Of a stretch of 64,000 nt of DNA, positions 48,794-57,456 are shown one piece after another. The translations under genes and the position numbers were made by a program. Position 1 is the first letter of the stretch. Each line of letters begins with the position of its first letter. The stretch is from the NCBI GenBank assembly GCA_034368805.1, contig JAXMLJ010000012.1:20448-84447 (forward strand), written 5' to 3'. The notes beneath the pieces were generated by a model. It saw only the letters and a list, made by a program, of their open reading frames with translations. It made no database searches and was not told the DNA's origin. This stretch comes from UBA2272 sp034368805. GTDB lineage: Bacteria; Actinomycetota; Coriobacteriia; Anaerosomatales; Anaerosomataceae.

Positions 48794-49741
48794 ATGGAAT
48801 ACCGGCACACCCCAGTTTTGCTGGCCGAGGTCACGCAGCAGCTGACCTTACACGATGGCGCGATCTTCGTTGACTGTACCTTAGGCGGGGCAGGACACAC
48901 GAAGCTGATAGCACAGCTTGTAGGTCCCACCGGAATCGTGGTGGGCATCGATCAAGATGACGCCGCACTTGCCGCAGCAGCAGACACACTACGCCTCGGC
49001 CAGCAGGAACTTGCCACCATCGTGCTTCTCAAGGGGAACTTCGGCGACCTCGACGAGGTGCTGCTCGAAGCGCGGATCCCCTATGCGGACGCGATCCTGT
49101 TCGATCTCGGCGTGTCATCTCCCCAGCTCGACCATGTCGGCCGCGGTTTCACCTACCAGGAGGACGTCCCGCTCGATATGCGCATGGACGCCTCATCGAC
49201 GCAGCCTACCGCGGCTGACATCGTCAATACGTACGCCGAAGCCGATCTTGCGCGCATCATTCGCGCGTACGGCGAAGAGCGGTGGGCCTCGCGTATCGCA
49301 GCATTCGTCGTAGCCGCGCGAGGTCACCACCCGCTCACTACCACCGGGGAGCTCGTCGAGATCATCAAGGCGGCCATACCGGCCGCTGCGCGACGGAAGG
49401 GCGGGCACCCCGCGCGGCGCACGTTCCAGGCGCTGCGCATCGAGGTCAACCGTGAGCTCGAGGTGCTCGAGAGCGGGCTGCGAAGCGCGATAGCGTGGCT
49501 CGCGCCAGGCGGGCGCGTAGCGGTCATCAGCTACCACTCGCTCGAGGACCGGATCGTCCGCGACGTGTTCGGCGAACTCTCCACGGGGTGTGTATGCCCT
49601 CCCGACCTGCCCGTGTGCAGGTGTGAGAGGGAGCCGGTAGTCCGCATCATCACGAAGAAACCCGTCGTGCCGACGGATGAGGAGATCGAGCGTAACCCGC
49701 GAGCCCGAAGCGCCAAGCTGCGGGTCGCGGAGAAGCGATAG
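48794..49741 (+). CDS. rsmH: 16S rRNA (cytosine-1402-N4)-methyltransferase RsmH
   Basis: The 315-residue enzyme, formerly MraW, starts MEYRHTPVLLAEVTQQL. It has the SAM motif VDCTLGGAGHT, the segment ILFDLGVSSPQLD, GFTYQEDVPLDMRMD and the C-terminal RVAVISYHSLEDRIVRDVF. A small cysteine cluster (GCVCPPDLPVCRCER) fits family members. ATG 48794 is preferred over TTG 48788. Confidence 0.97.
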   Translation: MEYRHTPVLLAEVTQQLTLHDGAIFVDCTLGGAGHTKLIAQLVGPTGIVVGIDQDDAALAAAADTLRLGQQELATIVLLKGNFGDLDEVLLEARIPYADAILFDLGVSSPQLDHVGRGFTYQEDVPLDMRMDASSTQPTAADIVNTYAEADLARIIRAYGEERWASRIAAFVVAARGHHPLTTTGELVEIIKAAIPAAARRKGGHPARRTFQALRIEVNRELEVLESGLRSAIAWLAPGGRVAVISYHSLEDRIVRDVFGELSTGCVCPPDLPVCRCEREPVVRIITKKPVVPTDEEIERNPRARSAKLRVAEKR

Positions 49742-49798
49742 ACGCCAAGGGGCCCCGCCGGATCGTGGTGGGGAAGGAGCGGAAGGAGGCCCACGCCA

Positions 49799-50353
49799 GT
49801 GGGCGCAGCGGCACGCAGACTCGCGCATACAGCCGCACCGGTGCGGCCCTCGCTGCGGCTCGTCCCGGCGGGCGGCCGTCGCACGCGCGCTCGCTCGGCG
49901 GCCGCAGCGAGCGCCTTCCGCATCGCCATCGTGTGCTTCCTGATCATTGCGACTGCGGGTGTTGCCCGCGTGGCGCTTGCCGCCCAGGCAGCCGAGGCTG
50001 CCGTGGACGCGTGGGAACTCAAGAGCGAGCTGAAGACCGCGCGCCTGCAGACGCGCGGTCTGGAGGCCGATCGTGGCTCGCTTGCGGCGCCTTCGCGCAT
50101 CGAGGTTCTCGCGTGCGAGACACTGAACATGGACCGTCCGGCCGAGGTCTGCTACCTCGAACTGCCCGATTCCACGAGCGGAGTGGGCGGGAATGGCGAC
50201 ACGGCGCCCGCGTCCGGAGCGTTACTCGCGGACAGCGCCGACGAGTCAGGGAGCGGAGCCGTCTCGCGCGTCCTTGCCACCCTGGTCGACTTGGCCGCCG
50301 GTGAGGCGCAGGTCCTGCTCGTCGGCGACATGGGTCTTGGTCTCGGACGATGA
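49799..50353 (+). CDS. ftsL: FtsL-like bitopic division protein
   Basis: The 184-residue protein has a basic N-terminal cytoplasmic region, one transmembrane helix (about residues 40-62: FRIAIVCFLIIATAGVARVAL) and a short coiled coil (AAVDAWELKSELKTARLQTRGLEADRGSL as heptads). The C-terminal 70 residues are low-complexity and unlike FtsL. It is identified mostly by position between rsmH and ftsI and by topology, since FtsL sequences diverge strongly. Start GTG after AAGGAGG. The stop overlaps ftsI by four bases. Confidence 0.75.
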   Translation: MGAAARRLAHTAAPVRPSLRLVPAGGRRTRARSAAAASAFRIAIVCFLIIATAGVARVALAAQAAEAAVDAWELKSELKTARLQTRGLEADRGSLAAPSRIEVLACETLNMDRPAEVCYLELPDSTSGVGGNGDTAPASGALLADSADESGSGAVSRVLATLVDLAAGEAQVLLVGDMGLGLGR

Positions 50354-52110
50354 GCGGTTCCCGGCGAGATCGGAGTACAAGCTCCGACCCGGCCGCACCC
50401 AGGCGCTCGGCCCCGACCGGGCGTTTCTCATTGTTGCTGGTCGCGCTGGCCGTGGGTCTGCTTGCCGTGACCGGTCAGCTCGTGCGCATCCAGGTCATCG
50501 AAGGTCCGCAGTATGCCGAGGCCGCGGCCGAGCAGCGGACCCGCGAGGTCACGCTGAACCCCGAGCGTGGCTTCATCCTCGATCGCGAGGGCGAGGTCAT
50601 GGCCGAGACCGTCCCTGCGCGCACCGTGTACGCGGTGCCGGCGGCGATCACGGACAAGGAGGCGACCGCGCGCGCGATCGCCGATACCCTCGGCGGTGAC
50701 TACGCCGATTATCTTCAGCGCATCAGCGGCGAGGGTACCTACACGTATGTGGCGCGCAAGGCCGACCCTACGCGCGCCGCAGAGCTCGAGGCGCTCGGCA
50801 TGACCGGTCTCGGCTTCCATGATGACTCCAGGCGCGTGTACCCGAGCAACGAGCTCGGGTGTCAGGTGCTCGGGTTCGTCGGCATCGACGATCAGGGCCT
50901 CTCGGGCCTGGAACTCTACTACGACGATCTGTTGGCGGGCGAGCCCGGTGCCCTCATCGGCGAGCGCGACCGGCAGGGGAGACCCATCCCCGGAGGTGTG
51001 GCGTTCGAGGAGGAGGCTATCGATGGCAAGAATCTGGTCCTGACCATCGACAAGGACATCCAGTACCAGGCGCAGGTGGCGCTCGCCGAGGCGGTCGAGA
51101 CGTGGGGAGCCGCGGCCGGCTCGATCATCGTGATGGACCCCACCAACGGCGAGATCCTCGCTATGGCTTCGGTGCCGCAGTACAACCCCAACCGGTTCGG
51201 GGAGGCCGACTCGGCGTCGTACCGGAACCGGCCCATCGTGGACACCTACGAGCCGGGGTCGACGATCAAGTCGCTCACCGCTGCCGCGGTCATCGATGCC
51301 GGACTCTTCACGCCCGACAGCATGTTCGAGTTGCCGCCTTCCATCAGAGTCGGCGGCCGCACGATCGGCGAGGCGCACCCGCGACCGACCGCGAACTGGT
51401 CGCTCACCGAGATCGTCACTAAGTCCTCCAACGTCGGTTCGGTCAAGCTCGGTCAGGCCCTCGGCGAGCAGGGGCTCTACGACTACTTCTCGCGCTTTGG
51501 GCTTACCGAGAAGACCGGGGTCGACTACCCGGGAGAGGTGCGCGGAGCGCTTCCGCCCGTCGAGACCTGGTCCGCATCATCGGTCGCCACGATCCCGTTC
51601 GGACAGGGCATCTCGGTCACGCCGTTGCAGCTTGCGCGTGCACTGGCGGCGATCGCCAACGGGGGCGAACTCGTGACGCCGCACTTTCTCAGAGACGTTC
51701 CCGATATGCCGGAGCTGGCGCTGTCGTGGCCCAAGGAGCGGGCTATCAGCGAAGACACCGCGGCGCAGATGCGGAGCGTCTTGACCGACGTGGTCGCCGA
51801 CGGGACCGGCTCGGCTGCCGCGGTGGCTGGCTACAGCGTGGCGGGCAAGACGGGAACAGCGCAGAAGGCCAGGACCGATGGGCGTCCCGGCTACGCGCAG
51901 GGCAAGTATGTGGCGTCATTCTCGGGGTTCCTGCCGGCCGATGACCCCAGGATCCTGATCATCGTGAACATCGATGAGCCGTCGGGCTCGATCTACGGCG
52001 GTACGGTGGCGGCGCCGGTCTTCAGCCGGGTGGCGGCATTTGCGGTCGAGCATCTGAAGGTCCCGCCCGGACGGCCGGTCACGGAAGGGTCACAGTCGGA
52101 TGACGGCTGA
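50350..52110 (+). CDS. ftsI: Septal peptidoglycan transpeptidase FtsI (PBP2B/PBP3 class)
   Basis: The 586-residue class B penicillin-binding protein has an N-terminal membrane anchor (residues about 27-45), a PBP-dimer domain and a transpeptidase domain with S304xxK307 (GSTIK), S359-S360-N361 and K500-T-G. It crosslinks septal peptidoglycan with FtsW. No PASTA repeats are present, and the C-terminus is short. ATG overlaps the ftsL-like stop. Confidence 0.96.
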   Translation: MSGSRRDRSTSSDPAAPRRSAPTGRFSLLLVALAVGLLAVTGQLVRIQVIEGPQYAEAAAEQRTREVTLNPERGFILDREGEVMAETVPARTVYAVPAAITDKEATARAIADTLGGDYADYLQRISGEGTYTYVARKADPTRAAELEALGMTGLGFHDDSRRVYPSNELGCQVLGFVGIDDQGLSGLELYYDDLLAGEPGALIGERDRQGRPIPGGVAFEEEAIDGKNLVLTIDKDIQYQAQVALAEAVETWGAAAGSIIVMDPTNGEILAMASVPQYNPNRFGEADSASYRNRPIVDTYEPGSTIKSLTAAAVIDAGLFTPDSMFELPPSIRVGGRTIGEAHPRPTANWSLTEIVTKSSNVGSVKLGQALGEQGLYDYFSRFGLTEKTGVDYPGEVRGALPPVETWSASSVATIPFGQGISVTPLQLARALAAIANGGELVTPHFLRDVPDMPELALSWPKERAISEDTAAQMRSVLTDVVADGTGSAAAVAGYSVAGKTGTAQKARTDGRPGYAQGKYVASFSGFLPADDPRILIIVNIDEPSGSIYGGTVAAPVFSRVAAFAVEHLKVPPGRPVTEGSQSDDG

Positions 52111-52128
52111 GTCCCGCAGATGTGCGGA

Positions 52129-52137
52129 TGCTAGACT
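52129..52137 (+). promoter_or_regulatory. Internal extended -10 element before murE
   Basis: TGCTAGACT fits TGNTANNNT and lies in the 55-base ftsI-murE gap, the largest gap in the cluster between mraZ and ftsQ apart from the 57-base one before ftsL. It would give a leader of about 22 bases. No -35 is evident. Confidence 0.4.
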
Positions 52138-52165
52138 ATTGCAGCTCTGAGGCGGTAGGGATCGG

Positions 52166-53617
52166 GTGGAGACGAACACACTGAGCAGCGTACTGAGCAA
52201 CGACACCAGCGCGGTCCTTACCGGCGCCGATGTCCCCGTCTCTGGGGTCGCCTATCGCTCGGATCGCGTGCGGCCCGGCGACGTCTTCTTCTGCATCCCC
52301 GGGTTTCGTCACGACGGTCATGACTTCGCGGCCGACGCGGTGGCTCGCGGTGCGGTGGCGCTCGTGTGCGAGCGCTCGCTCGCTCTCGGGGTCCCTGAGA
52401 TGAAGGTGACCGATACGCGACGCGCGTTGGCTCTCGCCTCGGCCCGCTTCTGGGGCGACCCGACCGCAGAGCTCGACGTCGTGGGTATCACCGGCACCAA
52501 TGGCAAGACCACGACGGCCTATCTCGCCGACAGCATCCTCCGTGCGGCGGGGCGCAAGACCGGGCTCATCGGGACGGTCGAGACGCGCATCGGGGAGGAG
52601 CGGCTGCCGTCGTCACGCACGACGCCGGAGTCGGCCGACCTGCAGCAGCTGTTCGCGCGCATGCTCGGTGCGGGCGTATCCGGCGTGTCGATGGAGGTAT
52701 CGTCGCACGCGATCGACCTTGGCCGTGCCGACAGCGTCCACTTTGCGGTTGCGGCGTTCACGAACCTCACGCAGGACCATCTTGACTACCACCACACGCT
52801 GGAAGAGTACTGGTCGGTGAAGCGCAGGCTGTTCACGGAGCTGGACGTGGCCGAGCGCGTGGTCAACATCGACGATCCGCGTGGTAAGGAGTTGGCCGCT
52901 GAGACCGGCGCGCGTTGGACGGTCGGCAGGGACGCGGCCGCCGCTGTGCGTGCGCAACACGAGTCACCGGGTCCGCTCTCGACGCGGTTCATGCTCGTGA
53001 CACCCCGGGGTGACGTATGGGTCGAGCTGCCGCTGCCGGGCGCCTACAACGTCAGCAACGCGCTCGTCGCCGCAGGCGCGGCCCTCGCGCTCGGCATCCG
53101 GCTGGAGGATATCGCCGCGGGCCTGGAGCATGCGCCTCAGGTACCGGGGCGTCTCGAGCGGGTCGACGGGGGTCAGCGGTTCGCGGTGTTCGTGGACTAC
53201 GCGCATACGCCCGACAGTCTCACGAAGGCGGTGGCCGCCGTCCGCGCCGTGACGCCCGGACGGGTCATCACCGTGTTTGGATGCGGTGGCGATCGAGATC
53301 CGGAGAAGCGGCCATTGATGGGTCGCGCGGCGGGCGAGGGTTCCGATGAGGTCGTGGTCACCAGCGACAATCCGCGGAGCGAGGATCCCGTGGGGATCGT
53401 GCTGCAGATCGAGGACGGCTTGAGGCCGACAGGCGCCTCCCACTCAGTCGAGATCGATCGGCGCGCAGCGATAGCCCGGGCACTCGGAATGGCTGTTGAG
53501 GGCGACGCGGTGCTGATCGCGGGCAAAGGGCACGAGGACTATCAGATCTTCTCGGATCGCACGGTCCATTTCGATGATCGCGAGGTCGCGCGCGAGGAGT
53601 TGATGAAGCTGTGCTGA
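52166..53617 (+). CDS. murE: UDP-MurNAc-tripeptide synthetase MurE
   Basis: The 483-residue Mur ligase adds the third residue to UDP-MurNAc-L-Ala-D-Glu. The P-loop GTNGKT is at residues 110-115, the carbamylated-lysine region is YWSVKRRLF, and the amino-acid specificity loop is D401-N402-P403-R404. DNPR is the signature of enzymes that add meso-diaminopimelate rather than lysine, so an A1-gamma-type DAP wall is predicted. Start GTG at 52166; murF overlaps its end by seven bases. Confidence 0.97.
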   Translation: METNTLSSVLSNDTSAVLTGADVPVSGVAYRSDRVRPGDVFFCIPGFRHDGHDFAADAVARGAVALVCERSLALGVPEMKVTDTRRALALASARFWGDPTAELDVVGITGTNGKTTTAYLADSILRAAGRKTGLIGTVETRIGEERLPSSRTTPESADLQQLFARMLGAGVSGVSMEVSSHAIDLGRADSVHFAVAAFTNLTQDHLDYHHTLEEYWSVKRRLFTELDVAERVVNIDDPRGKELAAETGARWTVGRDAAAAVRAQHESPGPLSTRFMLVTPRGDVWVELPLPGAYNVSNALVAAGAALALGIRLEDIAAGLEHAPQVPGRLERVDGGQRFAVFVDYAHTPDSLTKAVAAVRAVTPGRVITVFGCGGDRDPEKRPLMGRAAGEGSDEVVVTSDNPRSEDPVGIVLQIEDGLRPTGASHSVEIDRRAAIARALGMAVEGDAVLIAGKGHEDYQIFSDRTVHFDDREVAREELMKLC

Positions 53618-55035
53618 CACTGTCGGTAGGGACGCTTGTCGAGATCACGGGCGGAGAGTTGCTCGTGGGGCCGTCGGTCACCATGGTCAACGGGCTTGCG
53701 ATCGACTCGCGCGAGGTGCAGCCGGGCGCCGCGTTCGTGGCCTTCGTCGGGGAGCACGCCGACGGGCATGCGTTTGTCGGCGACGCGCTGGCCTCCGGCG
53801 CCCGGGCGGTCCTGATCACACGTGATGATGTCGCTATCCGTGCGGCGATCGAACAAGCAGGTCGCGCCGAGGTGGCGCTCGTGCTCGTCGATGATGCCCG
53901 CGCGGCGGTCGAGGCGCTCGGCTCGTGGCATCGGGGCCGATTGATGTGTCCCGTCATCGGGATCACCGGATCCACCGGAAAGACGACCACCAAGGACTTC
54001 TTGCGGAGCGTCCTGGCGACGCGCATGCGTGTCGTCGCCACGAGCGGCAACCGCAACAATGAACTCGGCGTGCCGCTCACCGTGATGGACGCCGGTACCG
54101 AGACCGATGCGCTCGTGGTCGAGATGGCGATGCGCGGTCCCGGACAGATCGACCATCTCTGCCGGATTGCGCGGCCTACGGCCGGCCTTGTGACCAACGT
54201 GGGAATCAGCCACGTAGAGGTTCTCGGTTCGGAGGAGGCCATCGCCTCTGCCAAGGGCGAGCTCGTCCGGGCCATTCCTGAGACGGGGCGCGTGTTCTTG
54301 AACGGCGACGACGGCTGGAGCGATGCGCTCGAGTCGGGGGCGTCTGCAGGGGTGACGCGGTACGGACTCGGCCCGACCGCCCAGGTGAGAGCGACTGACG
54401 TGACTGTGGGCGAAGAAGGTCGTCCGTGCTTCGTGATGCACTGCGAGCAGGGCGTGAGTGAGGTTCGTCTGCCGCTGCCGGGTCGCCACAACGTGTACAA
54501 TGCCGTGGCTGCCGCGTCGGTGGGTCTGTACCTCGAGATGTCGCTCGAAGACGTGGTCGTGGGCCTCGAGGGCGCCACCTTCTCGAAGTGGCGGATGGAG
54601 ACCTTCGAGAGCGCGTCGGGCATCATCGTCATAAACGATGCGTACAATGCGAACCCGGCCTCGATGGCCGCTGCGCTCTCGGCACTCGGCGATGTGCCGG
54701 TCGCCGGTCGGCGGATCGCGGTGCTCGGCGACATGGCGGAACTCGGCTCGCTCGCCGAGCTTGCGCACTTCGAACTCGGTTCGGGGATCGCGGAGTCGGC
54801 GGTCGACGTGCTGATCGTCGTCGGTGAGCGCGCGCGGCACATCGGTGATGGTGCGCGGGCCGCGGGCTTCGATGACGCGGCGATACGGCCGTGTGCGAGT
54901 GCCGAGGAGGCCTCGGAGGTGCTTGACGACCTGCTCGAGCCGGGTGACACGGTGCTCGTGAAGGCGTCGCGAGTGATGGGACTGGAAACCGTCGTGGAAG
55001 GGATCATGGATCCGCGTGTTCAGCCTTCTGCCTGA
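53611..55035 (+). CDS. murF: UDP-MurNAc-pentapeptide synthetase MurF
   Basis: The 474-residue Mur ligase adds D-Ala-D-Ala to the UDP-MurNAc-tripeptide. The P-loop is GITGSTGKTTTKDFL, followed by the family segment TSGNRNNELGVPLTVM, the ISHVEVLGS box and INDAYNANPASM. It starts with GTG inside the end of murE and overlaps mraY by 20 bases. No ddl gene for D-Ala-D-Ala is present in the cluster. Confidence 0.97.
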   Translation: MLTLSVGTLVEITGGELLVGPSVTMVNGLAIDSREVQPGAAFVAFVGEHADGHAFVGDALASGARAVLITRDDVAIRAAIEQAGRAEVALVLVDDARAAVEALGSWHRGRLMCPVIGITGSTGKTTTKDFLRSVLATRMRVVATSGNRNNELGVPLTVMDAGTETDALVVEMAMRGPGQIDHLCRIARPTAGLVTNVGISHVEVLGSEEAIASAKGELVRAIPETGRVFLNGDDGWSDALESGASAGVTRYGLGPTAQVRATDVTVGEEGRPCFVMHCEQGVSEVRLPLPGRHNVYNAVAAASVGLYLEMSLEDVVVGLEGATFSKWRMETFESASGIIVINDAYNANPASMAAALSALGDVPVAGRRIAVLGDMAELGSLAELAHFELGSGIAESAVDVLIVVGERARHIGDGARAAGFDDAAIRPCASAEEASEVLDDLLEPGDTVLVKASRVMGLETVVEGIMDPRVQPSA

Positions 55036-56068
55036 CATAGGGCGTTACCCCACCTACCAGGTGTTCGTCGCCGCGGTGCTCGCGCTTGTGCTTGCGGGTG
55101 CTCTGTTCCCGCTGTGGATCCGCGTGCTGCGGTTCCGCAACATAGGCCAGCAGGTCCGGGCGGACGGTCCGCATGGTCATCTCGTCAAGCAGGGGACACC
55201 GACGATGGGTGGGGTGCTCATCCTTCTCGTGGTGGCCACCGTCTACCTCTCACTCGGCGAGGTCGGACGGCCGGGGATCATCGCGCTCGTGGGGCTGCTC
55301 GGCTGTGGGCTGCTCGGCTTCATCGACGACTACGCCAAGGTCGTCCATGAGCGCTCGCTCGGGCTCAAGCCGAAGGCGAAGATCGCCGGTCAGGCGGTTA
55401 TCGCCTTCGCTATCGGTGTGCTCGCGGTCAACTGGGCGCACGTGAGTCCGGAGGTCGTGGTTCCGTGGGGCGGCATGCTCGATCTGGGCGCGCTCTCGTC
55501 GACCCTCGTCATCGGCAGTTTCACGATCACGCTTCCGTGGCTGTACATAGCGCTCGTGTTCTTCATGGTCATCTCGTTCTCGAACACGGTGAACCTGACC
55601 GACGGGCTCGACGGTCTGGCGGCTGGTACCGTCATGATCGTCATGCTGGCGTTCGCCGCGATCGCGTTCATGCAGGACAATCTCGAACTCGCACTCCTCG
55701 CTTCGTCGGTGGCGGGTGCATGTCTGGGGTTCCTTTGGTACAACAGCCACCCGGCAGATATCTTCATGGGCGACACCGGTTCGCTCGGCCTCGGCGCGGC
55801 CATCGCAACCATGGCCGTCGTCACGAAGACCGAGCTCCTTGCACCGCTCATCGGAGGCATCTACGTGGCCGAGGGCCTCTCGGTGATCCTCCAGGTGGCG
55901 TCGTTCAAGCTCACCGGGAAGCGCATCTTCAGGATGGCGCCGCTGCACCACCACTTCGAGATGAAGGGTTGGAGCGAGACCAAGGTCATGGTCCGGTTCT
56001 GGATCGTGACCGGGATCATGGCCGGCGCCGGCTTCGCCCTGTGGTTCGTCACGTCACCGGGACGCTGA
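55016..56068 (+). CDS. mraY: Phospho-MurNAc-pentapeptide transferase MraY
   Basis: The 350-residue polytopic enzyme makes lipid I. It has HLVKQGTPTMGG, the DDYAK motif (FIDDYAKV), the VNLTDGLDGLA motif, GDTGSLGLG and the HHHFEMKGWSE C-terminal motif. All are canonical, in contrast with the divergent paralogue at 35258-36400. Start GTG 55016 within murF; murD follows after two bases. Confidence 0.98.
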   Translation: MFSLLPDIGRYPTYQVFVAAVLALVLAGALFPLWIRVLRFRNIGQQVRADGPHGHLVKQGTPTMGGVLILLVVATVYLSLGEVGRPGIIALVGLLGCGLLGFIDDYAKVVHERSLGLKPKAKIAGQAVIAFAIGVLAVNWAHVSPEVVVPWGGMLDLGALSSTLVIGSFTITLPWLYIALVFFMVISFSNTVNLTDGLDGLAAGTVMIVMLAFAAIAFMQDNLELALLASSVAGACLGFLWYNSHPADIFMGDTGSLGLGAAIATMAVVTKTELLAPLIGGIYVAEGLSVILQVASFKLTGKRIFRMAPLHHHFEMKGWSETKVMVRFWIVTGIMAGAGFALWFVTSPGR

Positions 56069-56070
56069 CG

Positions 56071-57456
56071 ATGCGCGACTGGGCCGGACACATCCTCGTG
56101 CTGGGACTCGGCGCCTCGGGAGAGGCCGCTGCCGAGTGGGCGCTCGGGCAGGCCGAGGCGGGAGCGCCTGTCCGCGTGACCGTGGTCGACTCGGGCATGG
56201 CCGATCAGCTCGCCGAGCGTGCCGGGCGCCTGCGTGCGCGCGGCGCGCGGGTACTGCTCGGGAGCGATGAACTTCCCGACGCCGATCTCATCGTGGCGTC
56301 GCCGGGAATCCCTCCGCACAGCGCGCTCATGCGCTCCGCGCGCGACCTTGGCGCCCCGATCATCTCCGAGATCGAGCTCGCATATCGCATATCCCGCGCA
56401 CCGTGGGTCGCGGTCACCGGCACCAACGGCAAGACGACGACGACAGCGCTTGTCGTGCACCTGTTGCGGGAAGCAGGATTCGTCGCCGAACCTGCCGGCA
56501 ACATCGGTCCTCCCGCGGTGCGGGTGGCCGAGGAGGCGGGCGCCGCGGCGATCATCGTTGCCGAGGTATCGAGTTTTCAGCTCGGCGCGATCGAGTCGTT
56601 CCATCCGACGGTGTCGGTCATGCTGAACGTCACACCCGATCACCTGGACTACCACGGCAGCATGGAGGCGTACGCGGCCGACAAGGCGCGGATCTTCGCC
56701 AACCAGCTTTCGGGGGATGTCGTGGTCATCGACGTGGATGATCTCGGAGCGCTCGCGATGGTCCCTATCGCCGAGGCGAAGGGAGTGTCGGTCCTGCGCG
56801 TGAGCCGCACGTCGTCGCCCTCTCCCGGTGCGTACGTGCGGGAGGGGATGCTCGTGCTCGATGACGGCACGTCGGTCACCGGCGTGCTGCCGGTAGCGGA
56901 ACTCGCGATCAAGGGCGACCACAACATCAGCAATGCGCTCGCCGCCGCCGCAGCTGTCTCGGCCATGGGTGCGGATGTCGTCTCACTCCGCCGGGGACTC
57001 GGCTCCTTCGCGCCGCTCGAGCACCGGCTGGAGCCTGCCGGAGTCGTTGGCGGTGTCGAGTACTTCAACGACTCCAAGGCGACGAACCCGGATGCGGTGG
57101 CCAAGGCGCTTACCGCCTTCCAGGATCGTCCGGTCGTGCTTCTGCTCGGCGGGCGCAACAAGGGCGTCGACCTCACTCCGCTGGCGGCGCTGGTCGCCGG
57201 GCGATGCAAGGCCGTCGTACTGTTCGGAGAGGCAGCGTCCGAGTTCGCCGAGGTGCTCGTGCACTACGACGTGGAGCGTCGGCAGGTATCCGACGTCGAA
57301 GCGGCCGTACGGGCCGCCAGTGAGATAGCCTCTCCCGGCGACGTGGTGGTGCTCTCCCCCGGATGCACCTCGTTCGATGAGTTCACGAGCTACGCGGAGC
57401 GAGGTCGCAGGTTCAAGGCGATCGTGGCCGGGCTAGCGGGACGTGATCCGTCATGA
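56071..57456 (+). CDS. murD: UDP-MurNAc-L-alanine:D-glutamate ligase MurD
   Basis: The 461-residue ligase has an N-terminal Rossmann domain (ILVLGLGASGEAAAEWAL), P-loop TGTNGKTTTTALV, the SSFQL box, VMLNVTPDHLDYHG, the NDSKATNPDA motif and CTSFDEFTSYAERGRRF near the end. I start it at ATG 56071; the open frame extends far upstream only as a shadow of mraY. The stop overlaps ftsW by four bases. Confidence 0.97.
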   Translation: MRDWAGHILVLGLGASGEAAAEWALGQAEAGAPVRVTVVDSGMADQLAERAGRLRARGARVLLGSDELPDADLIVASPGIPPHSALMRSARDLGAPIISEIELAYRISRAPWVAVTGTNGKTTTTALVVHLLREAGFVAEPAGNIGPPAVRVAEEAGAAAIIVAEVSSFQLGAIESFHPTVSVMLNVTPDHLDYHGSMEAYAADKARIFANQLSGDVVVIDVDDLGALAMVPIAEAKGVSVLRVSRTSSPSPGAYVREGMLVLDDGTSVTGVLPVAELAIKGDHNISNALAAAAAVSAMGADVVSLRRGLGSFAPLEHRLEPAGVVGGVEYFNDSKATNPDAVAKALTAFQDRPVVLLLGGRNKGVDLTPLAALVAGRCKAVVLFGEAASEFAEVLVHYDVERRQVSDVEAAVRAASEIASPGDVVVLSPGCTSFDEFTSYAERGRRFKAIVAGLAGRDPS

